A model generated the notes under the pieces. It made no database searches. It was not told the origin of the DNA and was given only the letters and a program-made list of their open reading frames with translations. From Bradyrhizobium sp. CIAT3101 (GTDB lineage Bacteria; Pseudomonadota; Alphaproteobacteria; Rhizobiales; Xanthobacteraceae): a DNA stretch of 64,000 nt. The DNA lies in the NCBI RefSeq assembly GCF_029714945.1, contig NZ_CP121634.1, positions 2,439,001 through 2,503,000 on the forward strand, written 5' to 3'. The first letter of the stretch is position 1; the number at the start of each line of letters is the position of its first letter. Below are positions 8,448-17,204 of this stretch, piece by piece. The translations under genes were made by a program, and so were the position numbers.

Positions 8448-8510
8448 GGTCCTTGTTCCTTCTTCATCTGCGTTTGCATTGAGTCGATCGATTGCAGTGC
8501 GTTGGTCGGA

Positions 8511-9602
8511 TCAGACGGGATCGAGGGCGAGGCAGTCCTCGGGGCGGAAGGTGACGAAGACATTCTCGCCGGGCCTCAGGCTATCATGCGCCCCCGGTTG
8601 AAGCTTGACCATGAATTCGGCGTTGCCGGCGACATCGAGCACAGCCAGCGCGTGATCGCCGAGATAGATGGTGTTCTGCACCTTGGCCGGCAGCCGGTTC
8701 GGTCCGTCGCCGGAGGCGCCGTCAGGGATGATGGCGATCCGCTCCGGCCGGACCGACAGGGAGGTCGATGCGCCTGCGCCCGATACGTTGACCGCACGGG
8801 CCATGACGGCGCCGCCGGCCGCCAGCGCGACGCGGCAATAGTCCTGCTCGATCGTCTCCACGGTGCCGGCCAGCACATTGTTCTCGCCGACGAAGTTGGC
8901 GACGAAGCTGTTGACCGGATGCTCATACAGCGCGTCGGGCCGGTCGATCTGCTGCACGATGCCGTCGTTGAACACGGCGATGCGGTCCGACATGGTGAGC
9001 GCTTCGCTCTGGTCGTGGGTGACATAGACGACGGTGATGCCCATCGTCTCGTGCAGCTGCTTGATCTCCAGCTGCATCTGCTCGCGCAGGCGCTTGTCCA
9101 GCGCGCCCAGCGGCTCGTCCATCAGCACGAGCTGCGGGTTGAAGACCAGCGCGCGGGCCAGCGCCACGCGCTGCTGCTGGCCGCCGGACAGTTGCCCGGG
9201 CCGCCGCTGCGCCATGGTTTCCATCTTGATCATGCGCAGCGCCGCCTTGACGCGCGCCTGCGTGTCCGCCTTGCCGACCTTGCGGACGGACAGCGGAAAA
9301 GCGACGTTCTCCTCGATCGTCAGGTGCGGAAACAGGGCATAGTTCTGGAACACCATGCCGATGTCGCGCTTGTGCGGCGGCATGTTCTTGATCGGCCGTT
9401 CCGCGAGGTAGATCTCGCCGTGGGTCGGAACCTCGAAGCCCGCCAGCATCATCAGCGTGGTCGTCTTGCCCGAGCCCGACGGGCCGAGCAGGGTGATGAA
9501 CTCGCCCTTCTTGATGTCGAGATCGAGGTTCTTCACCACGAGATGCTCGCCATCATAGGTTTTCTGAATGCCGGAAAACCGCACCAGTGCGGGCGTGACC
9601 AT
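8511..9602 (-). CDS. PotA-type ABC transporter ATPase
   Basis: This is the cytoplasmic ATPase subunit of the importer, 363 aa from the chosen start. Walker A is GPSGSGKTT (about 40-48), the Q-loop is VFQNYALFPH, the signature is LSGGQQQR, Walker B is LVLMDEP, and the switch His is in VTHDQSEAL. A C-terminal TOBE-type domain (about 280-355) matches PotA/UgpC-class subunits. ATG 9602 has GGAAG five bases upstream; ATG 9614 and GTG 9632 are possible longer starts. It is the first gene of the operon ATPase, binding protein, permease, permease. Confidence 0.93.
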   Translation of the reverse strand: MVTPALVRFSGIQKTYDGEHLVVKNLDLDIKKGEFITLLGPSGSGKTTTLMMLAGFEVPTHGEIYLAERPIKNMPPHKRDIGMVFQNYALFPHLTIEENVAFPLSVRKVGKADTQARVKAALRMIKMETMAQRRPGQLSGGQQQRVALARALVFNPQLVLMDEPLGALDKRLREQMQLEIKQLHETMGITVVYVTHDQSEALTMSDRIAVFNDGIVQQIDRPDALYEHPVNSFVANFVGENNVLAGTVETIEQDYCRVALAAGGAVMARAVNVSGAGASTSLSVRPERIAIIPDGASGDGPNRLPAKVQNTIYLGDHALAVLDVAGNAEFMVKLQPGAHDSLRPGENVFVTFRPEDCLALDPV

Positions 9603-9749
9603 GCCGGCTTCCATATCGTCTTCGCGCCCCACTCAACTGCCGCTGTCAGCACCTCATCCGAGGTTGCGACGGGCAGCTTAGCACCCTCCGACGAGAATGC
9701 CAGCGGCGGAAGCGATCAGGGCTGCGCGGATTCCGTGCAGGAACGCGCG

Positions 9750-11318
9750 CTACATCCCCGACAGCTTCGTCACGTACACGTTGAGTGTGCCGCCGGCTTC
9801 CGCGACCACGCGCAGCGTCTTGGAATCGAAGGCGATGTCGGCGAGCGTCAGGCTGCTGATATTGGCCTCGACCTTGACGCCGTCCTCGCTCTTCTGGAAG
9901 TCGGCGATGACGCCTGCGATCTTCTCGCGCGCGTTGGCGGCGATCGGCTTCAGGTCGAGCGTCGCCTTCTGCACCAGCGCCTGCTGCATCTGCGGCACCA
10001 CCGCGCGGGCGGCTGCGCCAAGCAGCCCGAAGGCCGCTTCGGACTCCACCGCGAGCTGGATGTCGGCGAGCCGCAGCGTCTGCTGGGCCTGGTCGAGCAT
10101 CGGCCGGCCCCAGATGTGCACGGTCGCCTCGGCGCCGAGCCCGAGCCAGCTCTTCTTCTCCTTGGCACGCACCAAGAGCGAGATCAGCAGCCGCTCGCCG
10201 GAGGGGACGACGTTGACGCTCTTCACCGTGACCTCGACCGGACCGGAGCCATCCTCGGGATAGGTGTGGCCGACCATCTGTGCCGCGATCAGCTTGTTGA
10301 TCTCGGTGAAGGGCACGTCGATGGGAACGCCGATGTTCACGCCGGTGCCGGTCGGCGGCACGATCGAGATCTTGTCGGGGAACGGGCAGTCCGGCTTGGT
10401 CTGCGTCGACGTCACGCGCGTCTCGGCCTCGAGGCCGAGCAGCAGCGTCACGTTCTGCGCGTCGACGCGCGGCTGCGCCGCGATGGCGCGGGTCGGCTTC
10501 ATCTCGAGCCAGAGCGGCGGCAGCGCCGCCGAGGAGCCGCCGCCTTGCAGCGGGATCGAGCGGCAGGCCTTGGCCCATTGCACCTTCGCGTTCTCGCGCA
10601 GGCTGGGATCGTTGCGGATGCGCTCCGAAACGACGTTGAGCTGATCGCCGACGGTCTTGTCGATCAGCGGCTTCACCTGCGCCGGCACGTTGACCTTGGC
10701 GCCGGCGACGTTGAGGTTGGTATCGCCGAGATTGACCTGTGCGCCCAAATTCGGCTCGAGATGCCAGGCGGCCGCGAGCTTCGGGCGCGAGGTGACGACC
10801 ACGTTGCCCTTGATCTCGGCGCTGGCGTTCAAATTCTTGATGTTGACCGCGCCGATCCGTTTCGCCGCGTCGCCGCCGAGCACGCTGCCCAGCGCATCGC
10901 CGAGCGCGCCGGTGGCTTTCGCCGAGAGCGATCCCGTCACGTTCAGCTTGCCGGTGATCGGCGTCGACAGCGTCAGCACGTCCTTGTCGCCGACAGCCGC
11001 CATCGGTCCGCGGGCGGCGGTCCAGCCGATATCGGCGTCCTGCAGAATCTGCGAGATCGGGTTCTCGGCCTTGCCGGCAAAATTGCGCGGCGCGGCCTTC
11101 TCGGCCTGCTCCCGGATCGCCGACAGCGCGATCGCCACCGGCGCCACCACGATCGAGCTTTTCGAGACCGGCGGCAGCGGCGGCAGTTGCGCGACCGGCG
11201 GCGCGGAATTGGTCGCGCGCGGCGACAGCCAATCCATTGCCTTCAGGCTGATGAAAAACGACGCCGCGAGCACCGCAACGGCGATCAGGACAGTCTTCAA
11301 GTTCAACGTCAGACGCAT
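9750..11318 (-). CDS. DUF4403 family protein
   Basis: This is a 522-aa protein with an N-terminal membrane anchor or signal (about 8-30, VLIAVAVLAASFFISL) followed by a large beta-rich extracytoplasmic region. Features of DUF4403 are visible: the early VAPVAIALSAIREQAE segment, internal repeats of long amphipathic strands, and a C-terminal LQLAVES-like segment before the final strand. I chose ATG 11318 because GGGGGA precedes it; the frame opens 63 nt earlier without a ribosome site. Function is unknown. The fold is thought to relate to lipid-binding tubular (BPI/SMP-like) domains, which I treat as a hypothesis. Confidence 0.8.
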   Translation of the reverse strand: MRLTLNLKTVLIAVAVLAASFFISLKAMDWLSPRATNSAPPVAQLPPLPPVSKSSIVVAPVAIALSAIREQAEKAAPRNFAGKAENPISQILQDADIGWTAARGPMAAVGDKDVLTLSTPITGKLNVTGSLSAKATGALGDALGSVLGGDAAKRIGAVNIKNLNASAEIKGNVVVTSRPKLAAAWHLEPNLGAQVNLGDTNLNVAGAKVNVPAQVKPLIDKTVGDQLNVVSERIRNDPSLRENAKVQWAKACRSIPLQGGGSSAALPPLWLEMKPTRAIAAQPRVDAQNVTLLLGLEAETRVTSTQTKPDCPFPDKISIVPPTGTGVNIGVPIDVPFTEINKLIAAQMVGHTYPEDGSGPVEVTVKSVNVVPSGERLLISLLVRAKEKKSWLGLGAEATVHIWGRPMLDQAQQTLRLADIQLAVESEAAFGLLGAAARAVVPQMQQALVQKATLDLKPIAANAREKIAGVIADFQKSEDGVKVEANISSLTLADIAFDSKTLRVVAEAGGTLNVYVTKLSGM

Positions 11319-11459
11319 CAATCCCCCAAGCCGCCCCAACGGGGATTTTACAGGGCGGGCGAGGAGGGCGCTAGAGCGCACCGGTGGGGTGGAATTGCGG
11401 CAAATCGGTTAACGGCTGCGGCTGTGCGGTGTCCCTCTGTTCGGGCGGCCAGCCCGCAG

Positions 11460-12098
11460 CTAGCCCCGCCTGGGACGGCGGACCGCGCGCACCTTGCCGC
11501 TGTCGCCGCCGCCGCAGAAAAGGCGGTCGCCGCCGTCGGATTCCAGCCCCGAAACCATCGTCCCGGCCGGCAGGTCGAGCTGCTCGAGCACCTTGCCCGT
11601 ATCGGGATCGATCCGCCTGATATCGCTGTCCTCGCCCTCCCAGGTGCCATGCCAGAGCTCGCCGTCGACCCAGGTCACCCCGGTCACGAAACGCTTGCTC
11701 TCGATGGTGCGGAGAATCTTGCCGCTGTCGGGATCGATCTGATGGATCTTGCGCTCGCGATACTGACCGACCCAGAGCGAACCTTCGGCCCAGGCCAATC
11801 CGGAATCGCCGCCGCCACCGGGCGCGGGGATCGTGGCGAGCACCTTGCCTGTCGCGGCGTCGATCTTCTGGATGCGATCCTCCGCGATCTGGAACAAATG
11901 GCGGCCGTCGAACGCCGTGCCCGCATGTGCGGCGACATCGAGCGAGCGCGCGATTCTGCCGTTGGCCGGATCGAGGCCATTCAATTTGTCGCCCGATGCG
12001 AACCAGACATGGGTGCCGTCATAGGTGACGCCGTGCACGGCCTCGACGCCTTCGAAAGGCCCGTACTCCGTGACGATCTCTGCGGCGGAACGCTTCAT
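11460..12098 (-). CDS. Beta-propeller (YVTN/glutamine cyclotransferase-like) protein
   Basis: This 212-aa protein is made of repeats of the type (V/I)xxxDPxxGK(I/V)LxxI, for example IDAATGKVLATIPAP, IDPDSGKILRTIES and IDPDTGKVLEQLDLP, each followed by a WxxGxLWxG strand. This is the pattern of partial YVTN/NHL or glutaminyl-cyclase-like propellers. No signal peptide is present, so it is probably cytoplasmic. It is 27 nt downstream of the TPR/HTH regulator on the same strand and likely co-transcribed. Substrate or role is unknown. Confidence 0.8.
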   Translation of the reverse strand: MKRSAAEIVTEYGPFEGVEAVHGVTYDGTHVWFASGDKLNGLDPANGRIARSLDVAAHAGTAFDGRHLFQIAEDRIQKIDAATGKVLATIPAPGGGGDSGLAWAEGSLWVGQYRERKIHQIDPDSGKILRTIESKRFVTGVTWVDGELWHGTWEGEDSDIRRIDPDTGKVLEQLDLPAGTMVSGLESDGGDRLFCGGGDSGKVRAVRRPRRG

Positions 12099-12125
12099 CT
12101 GCTCGATCCCTGTGATGTGACCAAT

Positions 12126-13346
12126 CTACGCCTTCAGGAGCGGTCCGGGGAGTAACAAGCCTGTCGGGAATCCGGGGACCGGCGGGGTCATCCAGCGGCG
12201 CGCCCGTCCGTGGCCGAACGACTGCACCTTGCTGGCGCGCGCCAGCTCTTCGAGCGCCCGCTGCACCGTGCGTGCACTCATGCCAAGCGCGAGCGCGAGC
12301 GCCGAGCTCGACCACGGTTCGCCGTCGGCGAGAATGGCGAGCACGGCGGCGTGCTTCTCCTCGACGGGCCGCGCCAGCACGATGACGTCGCGCGTTTTCC
12401 GCGGGGCCAGTTCAAAACCCTGCTTCGTTGCGCTGATCTCGGCCAGCGGCTTGAGCTGGGTGCGGAGCCGACCGATCTCGACGCGCAAGCGCGCGCGATG
12501 GGACTCATCGACGTGCCTGGCCCCAAACGCGCCCGATATCAGCGCCTCGCGCGAGACATCGGCGGGCCATGCCTGCGCCAGCAGGCGGGCGAGCGCGAAC
12601 AGCACGGGGCGCGTTCCGAGCGACACGGCCGTGCCTTGCCTACGCACGACGTGATGGAAGGTGTCGACGACGAGCGCCGTCGAGGTCGCCAGTCTCTCGA
12701 CCTCGCCGAGCAGCAGCGGGTGCTCGCTGCCGCGCGCGATCAGGCGCGCGGCCGGCGTGTTCAGGACGAGGCTGGCGCTGTCGACCTCGGCTGCGAGCGC
12801 CGGGATTCTTGCCTGCAGCGCTGCCTTGGCTGCGCGGTCGAGCGCGGCGCGCGCATCTCTGGTTTTCAGCCGCCTGATGGCGATGCCGGCGACCACCAGC
12901 TCGCGCACCACGAGGGATGCAGGCGGCAGCGGGGAGGCGCCGATCGCGGCCAGCGTGCGCTCGGCCTCGTCGATCCGTCCGAGCAGCAGCAGCCGACGGG
13001 CCTCGATATGGCCGGCATGGGCGGCATTGGCGAGATCGCCATGGCTTGCGAGCGTCGCGCGTGCGGCTGCGAGCGTCTTGGCCGGCCAGCTCAGGTCGCG
13101 CGAGACCAGTGCGATCTCGGCCTCGGCCACCACGCATCTGGCGCGCGCGACCGCCTCTCTCGGCCCGAACGCGCGCGCAGCGCTGCGCAGCAGCGTCTTC
13201 GCTTTTGCGAGGTCGCCGAGCTGCGCCATCGCGATGCCGCGTAGCGCCAGCGACGGCGCATCGTTGCGCAGCGCGACGCGGTTCAGGGCGCCGAGGGGAT
13301 CGCCGGCCTCCAACGCGCGCGCCGCAGCCGTGATCAGCGACTCCAT
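12126..13346 (-). CDS. TPR-like and helix-turn-helix regulatory protein
   Basis: This 406-aa protein has an alpha-helical N-terminal two thirds rich in TPR-like Ala/Leu helices (LALRGIAMAQLGDLAKAKTL and similar). It has a central basic segment resembling the SARP/BTAD winged helix (DESHRARLRVEIGRLRTQLK). The C-terminal helix-turn-helix (SSSALALALGMSARTVQRALEEL) would read DNA. The ATG 13346 start has GGCGGGA five bases upstream. It is divergent from the DUF899 gene (about 100 nt apart), so it is a candidate regulator of that gene and of the propeller gene that follows it. No ligand-binding domain is recognisable. Confidence 0.78.
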   Translation of the reverse strand: MESLITAAARALEAGDPLGALNRVALRNDAPSLALRGIAMAQLGDLAKAKTLLRSAARAFGPREAVARARCVVAEAEIALVSRDLSWPAKTLAAARATLASHGDLANAAHAGHIEARRLLLLGRIDEAERTLAAIGASPLPPASLVVRELVVAGIAIRRLKTRDARAALDRAAKAALQARIPALAAEVDSASLVLNTPAARLIARGSEHPLLLGEVERLATSTALVVDTFHHVVRRQGTAVSLGTRPVLFALARLLAQAWPADVSREALISGAFGARHVDESHRARLRVEIGRLRTQLKPLAEISATKQGFELAPRKTRDVIVLARPVEEKHAAVLAILADGEPWSSSALALALGMSARTVQRALEELARASKVQSFGHGRARRWMTPPVPGFPTGLLLPGPLLKA

Positions 13347-13445
13347 GAAAATCCCGCCACACTTGTTACTCCCACCGCGGCCCCGTCCGGTGCGAGAACT
13401 CGCTCACGGCCGACGATGTGCGGTGAGCAAGAGGTTTGGAGAGAC

Positions 13446-14225
13446 ATGATGACATCAGTTGAAAAAGCAGGAACTAACGCCGCCATGCAAACACCGCCGG
13501 TGGTGTCGCCGCAGGACTGGGAGGCAGCCCGTCAGCAACTGCTCGTGAAGGAAAAGGCGCATACCCGCGCCCGCGATGCACTCGCCGCCGAACGCCGGCG
13601 CATGCCGTGGATGGAAGTCGACAAAACCTACGCATTCGAGGCGCCCTCGGGCAAGGCCAGTCTGCTCGATCTGTTCCAGGGCCGAAAGCAGCTCATCCTC
13701 TACCGGGCCTTCTTCGAGCCGGGGGTGTTCGGCTGGCCCGACCATGCCTGCCGCGGCTGCTCCATGGTGGCCGACCAGGTCGCCCATGTTTCCCATCTGA
13801 ACGCCCGCGACACCACGCTGGTGTTCGCTTCGCGCGCGCCGCAAGCCGACATCGCGCGGCTGAAGGCGCGGATGGGCTGGAACATTCCGTGGGTCACCAT
13901 CACCGACAGTTTCGATGCCGATTTCGGCGTCGGCGAGTGGCACGGCACCAACGTGTTCTACCGCGACGGCACGCGCATCTTCCGCACCTATCTGATCAAG
14001 AGCCGCGGCGACGAACAGATGGGCGGCACCTGGAACTATCTCGACATCACCCCGCTCGGCCGCCAGGAGCCCTGGGAGGATTCGCCGGCCGGTTATCCGA
14101 AGTCGCCGACCTACAAATGGTGGAACTGGAACGACAGCTACGAGGCGGGTGCTGCGCCGGACAAGAAATGGGTCGAGGTGTCGGACGCCGGCGAGATCGC
14201 GCTCCGCACGCCGGGCGCGCAGTGA
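13446..14225 (+). CDS. DUF899 family thioredoxin-like protein
   Basis: This is a 259-aa protein of the DUF899 family, thioredoxin-like fold, probably cytoplasmic. Hallmarks are the N-terminal WEAARQQLLVKEKAHTRARD helix, YAFEAPSGKASLLDLFQGR, the segment GWPDHACRGCSMVADQV with the CxxC pair, and the C-terminal SPTYKWWNWNDSYE. Members are annotated as putative dithiol-disulfide oxidoreductases, but no substrate is established. Two adjacent ATG codons at 13446 and 13449 follow GGAGAG. The stop overlaps the GTG start of the next gene. Confidence 0.9.
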   Translation: MMTSVEKAGTNAAMQTPPVVSPQDWEAARQQLLVKEKAHTRARDALAAERRRMPWMEVDKTYAFEAPSGKASLLDLFQGRKQLILYRAFFEPGVFGWPDHACRGCSMVADQVAHVSHLNARDTTLVFASRAPQADIARLKARMGWNIPWVTITDSFDADFGVGEWHGTNVFYRDGTRIFRTYLIKSRGDEQMGGTWNYLDITPLGRQEPWEDSPAGYPKSPTYKWWNWNDSYEAGAAPDKKWVEVSDAGEIALRTPGAQ

Positions 14226-14503
14226 GCGACGTCCATCCCGCCGGCACCAGCCGTGACGGCAGGGAGGCCGCATCCCGCCTTGCCCGATGGCTGGGTCTTG
14301 CGGCCACGCCCACCTTCGCGATCATGGCCGTGCTGACGGCCGTGCCCGGGGGCGGCCCGGCGGACATGCTCTGCTCCGCCGGACACGGCCTGTCGCTCGG
14401 CGGGATGGTGCCGATGTATCTGCTGATGAGTGCGTTTCACTCAGCGGCGTGGTTGCGGCTGATCTCGGGGTCGAAGAACAAAGCCATCAGCGTCTCATCG
14501 TAA
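14222..14503 (+). CDS. Small membrane protein coupled to the DUF899 gene
   Basis: This predicted 93-aa protein starts at a GTG that overlaps the TGA of the DUF899 gene (GTGA), which implies translational coupling. Two hydrophobic segments (about 28-45 and 56-80) bracket a small Gly/Cys loop, so it is probably an inner-membrane protein. I do not recognise a family. Its last 67 nt overlap the 3' end of the GNAT gene on the other strand. The coupling and membrane pattern support it, but it has no independent motif. Confidence 0.62.
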   Translation: MSDVHPAGTSRDGREAASRLARWLGLAATPTFAIMAVLTAVPGGGPADMLCSAGHGLSLGGMVPMYLLMSAFHSAAWLRLISGSKNKAISVSS

Positions 14504-14952
14504 TATCGGCCATTGTGCTTCAGCGCCTTCACGCTGCGACCGTATTCGACAAACCCTGCAGCCGCGTAGAGACGCAACGCAGGTAGGTTCTCGCTGACGA
14601 CGGCGAGATGAAGCTGCTCGACGCGCTGTGCCGCATGAGCCGCGACCGCATCGACGAGCAGCCTGGCCGTGCCGGATTTGCGCGCGCCGGGCCGCACATA
14701 CATGCCCCACAGCACCGCCTTGTGCGCAATCTTCGCGCCGTCCTCGCGGCGGAAGCCGGCGGTCCCCACCAGCTCGTCCGCGATGAACGCGCCGAACACG
14801 TCCGATGTCGTGAGGCGCTCATCGAACCATGCGAGCGGCTTCTCCCGCTCGCGCTCGAACGTGCTGGTGAAAGCCTCGGGATGCGCCGCGAGCGCTTCCA
14901 GCCGGATTGCGCGGTAGAGGGGCGCGTCGGCGGGGGTGAGCAATCTGATCAT
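14437..14952 (-). CDS. GNAT family N-acetyltransferase
   Basis: This is a cytoplasmic acetyl-CoA-dependent acyltransferase of 171 aa. The fold is complete: the N-terminal IRLLTPADAPLYRAIRLEAL, a central strand with VGTAGFRRED, the acetyl-CoA loop LWGMYVRPGARKSGTARLL (Q/RxxGxG/A), and the C-terminal NLPALRLYAAAGFVEYG. Its ATG overlaps the TGA of the Lrp-type regulator gene (ATGA), so it is translationally coupled and probably the regulator's partner. The substrate is unknown. Confidence 0.88.
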   Translation of the reverse strand: MIRLLTPADAPLYRAIRLEALAAHPEAFTSTFEREREKPLAWFDERLTTSDVFGAFIADELVGTAGFRREDGAKIAHKAVLWGMYVRPGARKSGTARLLVDAVAAHAAQRVEQLHLAVVSENLPALRLYAAAGFVEYGRSVKALKHNGRYYDETLMALFFDPEISRNHAAE

Positions 14953-15434
14953 GGCGATGCGAGATGTGCCAGAGGCAACGGTGCGCCGGCTTTCAGCGTT
15001 TGGATTGCAATGCTGCTGCGCACTTCCTTCACAATTGGCAGGTTGAGCAACTTGTCGACGAGGAAGCGCTGATAGTCCTCGAGCTCGGGTACGACGATCT
15101 CGAGGAGGTAGTCGGCCTCTCCGGACACGAGGTGACAGGCAACGACCTCAGGCATGGCGACGACCGTTCTCTCGAAGCCCAGCGCCTGGTTGTTGGCATG
15201 GCCGTTGATCTTGACGCCGAGGAAGGCCGAGAAGCCGAGGCCGAGACGGCCGCGTCGCAACGACGCGCGGTAGCCGTCGATATAGCCGTCTTGCTCCAGC
15301 CGCCGCACCCGCCGCAGGCAGGGCGACGGTGACAATCCGACCCTTTCGGCCAATTCGATATTGCTCAGTCGTGCATTCCTCTGGAGTTCGGTGACGATGC
15401 GCCGGTCGATCGCATCCAGCTCGCATTTTGGCAT
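14949..15434 (-). CDS. Lrp/AsnC family transcriptional regulator
   Basis: This is a DNA-binding regulator of 161 aa. The N-terminal HTH (LDAIDRRIVTELQRNARLSN then ELAERVGLSPSPCLRRVRRL) is followed by the RAM effector-binding domain (about 70-150), with ACHLVSGEADYLLEIVVPEL. The start at 15434 has AGGA eight bases upstream; an ATG at 15443 is too close to that site, and the open frame beyond it is non-family. Family members sense amino acids. It is coupled to the downstream GNAT gene. Confidence 0.92.
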   Translation of the reverse strand: MPKCELDAIDRRIVTELQRNARLSNIELAERVGLSPSPCLRRVRRLEQDGYIDGYRASLRRGRLGLGFSAFLGVKINGHANNQALGFERTVVAMPEVVACHLVSGEADYLLEIVVPELEDYQRFLVDKLLNLPIVKEVRSSIAIQTLKAGAPLPLAHLASP

Positions 15435-15566
15435 GAACCGCATCCTGTTGGATCGAGAAGGGCACAATGTTGCGCCCGCGTCGCCAAGACTAGCCCAGTT
15501 CGCAAGGACATGCCTCGGCTTTCCGTGGGATGGATTGCTCCGATCTTGCCGCTGATGGAGTGAACC

Positions 15567-15962
15567 ATGACCGAAAGCCCGGATGTCGCGCCTCTGCTGG
15601 AGGCTGTCGAGCGCTACTTCAAACTGATGTACGATAATGACGTCTCGCAGTTCGATCGCGTCTTCGCGCTGACGGCGCAACTGCACGGATTTCGCGATGC
15701 CGAATTGCGGATACTGCCAGCCGCCGACTACAGGAAGATGCTCGCATCGACGCCGTCCCCCCAATCAAGGAATGCCCAGCGTCTTCAGGAGATACTGCTG
15801 CTTGACTTGGCGTCACCGGCGCAGGCTCTGGTGAAGGTTCGCGTTCGGATCGATGTGCTCCAATACATCGACTATCTCGCGTTTCACCGTATCAGCGGCA
15901 TCTGGCTGATCACCGCAAAATCGTTTTATATCGAGCGACGATATGAGCCGACCACCACCTAG
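15567..15962 (+). CDS. NTF2-like/putative lumazine-binding protein
   Basis: This 131-aa protein matches the SnoaL/NTF2-like group labelled putative lumazine-binding. It opens with LLEAVERYFKLMYDNDVSQFDRVFA and ends with strands including HRISGIWLITAKSFY. These proteins form a small cone-shaped cavity, and many have no known substrate. ATG 15567 has GGAGTG upstream. It is divergent from the Lrp gene and convergent with the cytochrome gene. Confidence 0.75.
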   Translation: MTESPDVAPLLEAVERYFKLMYDNDVSQFDRVFALTAQLHGFRDAELRILPAADYRKMLASTPSPQSRNAQRLQEILLLDLASPAQALVKVRVRIDVLQYIDYLAFHRISGIWLITAKSFYIERRYEPTTT

Positions 15963-15973
15963 CCCCCGTGATT

Positions 15974-16393
15974 CTATTGGCTGGCTGCCGCCTGCAGATA
16001 TGCAACCACCTTGGCGGCGTCGTCGGCCGAGATGCCGCCATAGGGCTGCATCTTGTTGCCGGAGACGATTTCGTCGGGCTTGACCATGAAGCGGGTGAGC
16101 TTGTCCTGGTCCCAGACGAAGCCGGCATCCTTCATCGACGGCGAGTAGTTGTAGTTCGGCAGCGCGCCTGCCTTGCGTCCGACGATCTTGTTGAGGTTGG
16201 GACCGAGGCGATTGTCGCCTTCCTTCACCGAATGGCAGGTGCGGCAGGAATTGTTGAAGGCCTGCTGGGCAGCATCGTCGCTCGCCGGCTGCTGCGCGAG
16301 CGCGGAGGGCACGGCGAGAAGCAGCGTCAATGCTCCGACGGCCGCGATCGGACGCAGCCATGTGTCCCGCGACGTCTGCAGGCGTGGTTGCAT
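15974..16393 (-). CDS. Class I c-type cytochrome (c2-like)
   Basis: This is a periplasmic electron carrier of 139 aa. A signal peptide (about 1-33, cleavage after ALA) precedes the haem site CRTCH (Cys50, Cys53, His54). The distal ligand is Met115 in SGNKMQPYGG. The surrounding pattern (GPNLNKIVGRKAG, YSPSMKDAG, FMVKPDEIV) is that of cytochrome c2/c550 proteins. ATG 16393 has GGAGG six bases upstream, and a longer in-frame start lacks a ribosome site. No oxidase or dehydrogenase gene is adjacent. Confidence 0.93.
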   Translation of the reverse strand: MQPRLQTSRDTWLRPIAAVGALTLLLAVPSALAQQPASDDAAQQAFNNSCRTCHSVKEGDNRLGPNLNKIVGRKAGALPNYNYSPSMKDAGFVWDQDKLTRFMVKPDEIVSGNKMQPYGGISADDAAKVVAYLQAAASQ

Positions 16394-16437
16394 CTGCGCC
16401 TCCACGTGAGATGACAAGATGTGCCCGTTGCAAACGA

Positions 16438-16467
16438 AAACGGCCCCGGTCGGTTCCGGGGCCGTTT
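16438..16467 (-). terminator. Rho-independent terminator of the L,D-transpeptidase gene
   Basis: The stem AAACGGCCCCGG / CCGGGGCCGTTT is perfect with a 6-nt loop. On the minus strand it ends CCGTTTTCGTTT, giving the T-rich tail expected 33 nt after the transpeptidase stop. Confidence 0.8.
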
Positions 16468-16499
16468 GCGTCACGATGTCCTGTCGCTTGCGCCGGGCG

Positions 16500-17204
16500 C
16501 TACCGAAGCTCAGCGCGCCGCTCGGTCATCGGCAGCACGATCACCTTGGTGCCGACGTTGACGCGGGAGTAGAGGTCGGAGACGTCGTCGTTGGTCAGGC
16601 GGATACAGCCCGAGGAGACGTGCTTGCCGATGGTATCGGGGGCGTTGGTGCCGTGGATGCGATAGACGGTGCCGCCGAGATACATGGCGCGGGCGCCGAG
16701 CGGATTGCCGGGGCCGCCGGCCATGTGGCGCGGCAGGTAAGGCTGGCGCTGGATCATTTCCGGCGGCGGGGTCCAATCCGGCCATTCGGCCTTCTTGGTC
16801 ACCGACTGCGTGCCGGACCAGGTGAAACCATCGCGGCCGACGCCGATGCCGTAGCGGATCGCCTGGCCGTTACCGAGCACGTAGTAGAGATACGTGTTGG
16901 GCGTATCGATGATGATGGTGCCCGGCGCTTCACGCGTCGCATAGCTGACGGTCTGGCGGCGGAAGCGGGCCGGCGTCTCGACGGCGTCCTGATCCTCGGA
17001 CGGCGCAGTCTGATAGGTCGGCGCCTGATAGGGCTGGTACGGTTGAAGCGGCTGCGGCGCGGTCATCGTCGGCAACGGCTGGAAGAACGGGAAGAGCTGC
17101 ACGGGCGCAGCCTTGGCCGGGCCGGCAAATGCGATTGCGGTCACGGCCACTGCACTCATGGCAACGGCGCGCGAAAACGTCTTGAACGTGTCCAGATTGA
17201 ACAT
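16500..17204 (-). CDS. L,D-transpeptidase (YkuD domain)
   Basis: This is an exported peptidoglycan cross-linking or lipoprotein-attaching enzyme of 234 aa. The signal peptide runs to about residue 32 (cleavage near AKA). A Pro/Gln-rich linker follows, then the YkuD domain (about 94-230), with His184 in YRIHGTN and the catalytic Cys200 in SSGCIRL. ATG 17204 begins the signal sequence and has GGGGCGA upstream; the longer frame is not used. The gene is monocistronic with its own terminator. Rhizobiales genomes carry many such paralogues, so the exact role is unclear. Confidence 0.92.
   Translation of the reverse strand: MFNLDTFKTFSRAVAMSAVAVTAIAFAGPAKAAPVQLFPFFQPLPTMTAPQPLQPYQPYQAPTYQTAPSEDQDAVETPARFRRQTVSYATREAPGTIIIDTPNTYLYYVLGNGQAIRYGIGVGRDGFTWSGTQSVTKKAEWPDWTPPPEMIQRQPYLPRHMAGGPGNPLGARAMYLGGTVYRIHGTNAPDTIGKHVSSGCIRLTNDDVSDLYSRVNVGTKVIVLPMTERRAELR

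Noticed and set aside
7125..12155. A 1676-codon open frame on the + strand
   Set aside because: It is antisense to four well-supported minus-strand genes. Long open antisense frames are expected in GC-rich DNA with strong third-position bias, and the translated sequence is rich in Arg/His/Asp repeats with no family pattern.
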